DNA of 14,206 nucleotides, taken from positions 1 through 14,206 of the forward strand of contig CAMVBP010000026.1 in NCBI GenBank assembly GCA_947165795.1, written 5' to 3'. Positions 13,592 through 14,206 of this stretch are shown here, piece by piece (the stretch's first letter is position 1; each line of letters starts with the position of its first letter). The stretch comes from an uncultured Treponema sp. (lineage in GTDB: Bacteria; Spirochaetota; Spirochaetia; Treponematales; Treponemataceae). Position numbers and translations under genes: made by a program. The notes beneath the pieces were generated by a model. That model saw nothing but the letters and a program-made list of their open reading frames with translations, searched no databases and had not been told where the DNA came from.

Positions 13592-14206
13592 TTATGCATC
13601 AATTTCGGCTGCAAGGTGATGAACAATAAAGTCGCGGCGTTCCGGAGTGTTGTTACCCATGTAGAACTTGAGAACTTCCGGTACGTTTTTTAGAGTCTGA
13701 ATTGTTACCGGAGTAAGATGCATTCCCTTGTCTTCCGGTTCGCCTTCCTTACGAGGGAAAATGAACTGACCGAACTCACTCGGGTTGATTTCTCCAAGTC
13801 CCTTGAATCGTGTTACTTCTGCAGATTTTCCCATCTTTGCAACTTCTTTATCGCGGCTTTCTTCCGAGTAGCAGTAAACAGTTTTTGTCTTATTGCGTAC
13901 GCGGAAAAGAGGAGTTTCAAGAATATAAACGTGTCCTGTCAAAACAAGCTCTTCAAAGAAAAGCAGGAGATAAGTCATAACAAGATTTCTGATATGGAAA
14001 CCGTCGTTATCGGCATCGGTTGCAATGATAATTTTATCGTAGCGAAGACCTTCAATATCTTTTTGAACACCAAGACTGAAAGTGAGATTCTTAAGCTCTT
14101 CATTATCAAAAAGTGCTGACTTTTTGCGGCCGTACATATTTTCCGGCTTACCGCGCAGAGAGAAAATTGCCTGGTAAGAAACATCGCGGCTTCCTACCAT
14201 AGAACC
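13592..14206 (-). CDS. parE: Type IIA topoisomerase subunit B, probably topoisomerase IV ParE, C-terminal part
   Basis: The frame is open through the right edge of the window, so the N-terminal ATPase region is missing; about 204 residues plus the stop are present. It contains the end of the TOPRIM domain, with the Mg-binding motif DADNDGFHIR (canonical DADVDGAHIR), preceded by GSMVGSRDVSYQAIFSLRGKP and followed by TRFKGLGEINPSEFGQFIF, the R-[FY]-KGLGE motif of GyrB/ParE. The QAIFSLRGKP and FKGLGEI-x-P-x-EF forms resemble the ParE lineage (as in Bacteroidetes) more than spirochaete GyrB, so ParE is the better call, but GyrB cannot be excluded from this fragment. The protein would act with ParA/ParC-type subunits to decatenate DNA. 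ATG 14200 is an internal methionine, not the start. Confidence 0.85.
   Translation of the reverse strand, partial: GSMVGSRDVSYQAIFSLRGKPENMYGRKKSALFDNEELKNLTFSLGVQKDIEGLRYDKIIIATDADNDGFHIRNLVMTYLLLFFEELVLTGHVYILETPLFRVRNKTKTVYCYSEESRDKEVAKMGKSAEVTRFKGLGEINPSEFGQFIFPRKEGEPEDKGMHLTPVTIQTLKNVPEVLKFYMGNNTPERRDFIVHHLAAEIDA

Noticed and set aside
13718..14119. 133-codon plus-strand frame opposite parE
   Set aside because: It overlaps the strongly conserved TOPRIM coding sequence in antisense, has no recognisable motif and no upstream ribosome-binding site.

Overview
This window reads as a chromosomal segment of a Treponema-like spirochaete. The main reason is the order cheA, cheW fused to a CheR-like domain, cheX, cheY, with an enlarged CheA dimerisation region; this combination is known from T. 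denticola and T. pallidum. The AT-rich base composition, a DapL-type lysine pathway enzyme and a cytoplasmic LacI-like sensor kinase fit a host-associated or gut Treponema, but the species cannot be named from sequence alone.

Layout. (1) 1-3317: a two-component locus. A soluble histidine kinase with a LacI/GalR-type effector-binding domain (540-2603, minus) is followed 6 bases later by a chromate-transporter-family gene cut by the window edge (1-533, minus). A NarL-type response regulator (2679-3317) is divergent from the kinase. (2) 3319-5807: malQ (minus) and, divergent from it, an OmpR-like winged-helix protein with a degenerate receiver domain (plus). They share a 140-base regulatory gap with a clear inverted repeat. 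(3) 5806-10735: the chemotaxis operon cheA-cheW/R-cheX-cheY on the minus strand, from a good sigma-70-like promoter that appears to give leaderless cheA mRNA, to a strong intrinsic terminator after cheY. (4) 10950-12161: an exported protein of beta-barrel type and unknown family (plus). (5) 12172-13395: dapL (minus) with its own promoter. (6) 13396-13591: a gene-free gap with a GC-rich 25-base tandem repeat whose core resembles the conserved 530-loop region of 16S rRNA. (7) 13592-14206: the 3' end of a ParE-like topoisomerase gene (minus).

How the parts work together. The che genes encode the core signalling relay: CheA kinase, CheW-type coupler/scaffold, CheY output to the flagellar motor and the CheX phosphatase. 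The kinase/regulator pair probably senses a small molecule inside the cell, since the kinase has no membrane segment, and malQ next door makes a sugar link plausible but unproven. The most distinctive features are the HTH-less LacI-domain kinase, the CheW/CheR-like fusion lacking the usual catalytic Arg motif, the pseudo-receiver regulator, the leaderless start of cheA, an 18-base perfect palindrome upstream of it, and the 16S-like tandem repeat. I found no mobile element, CRISPR array, tRNA or rRNA gene.
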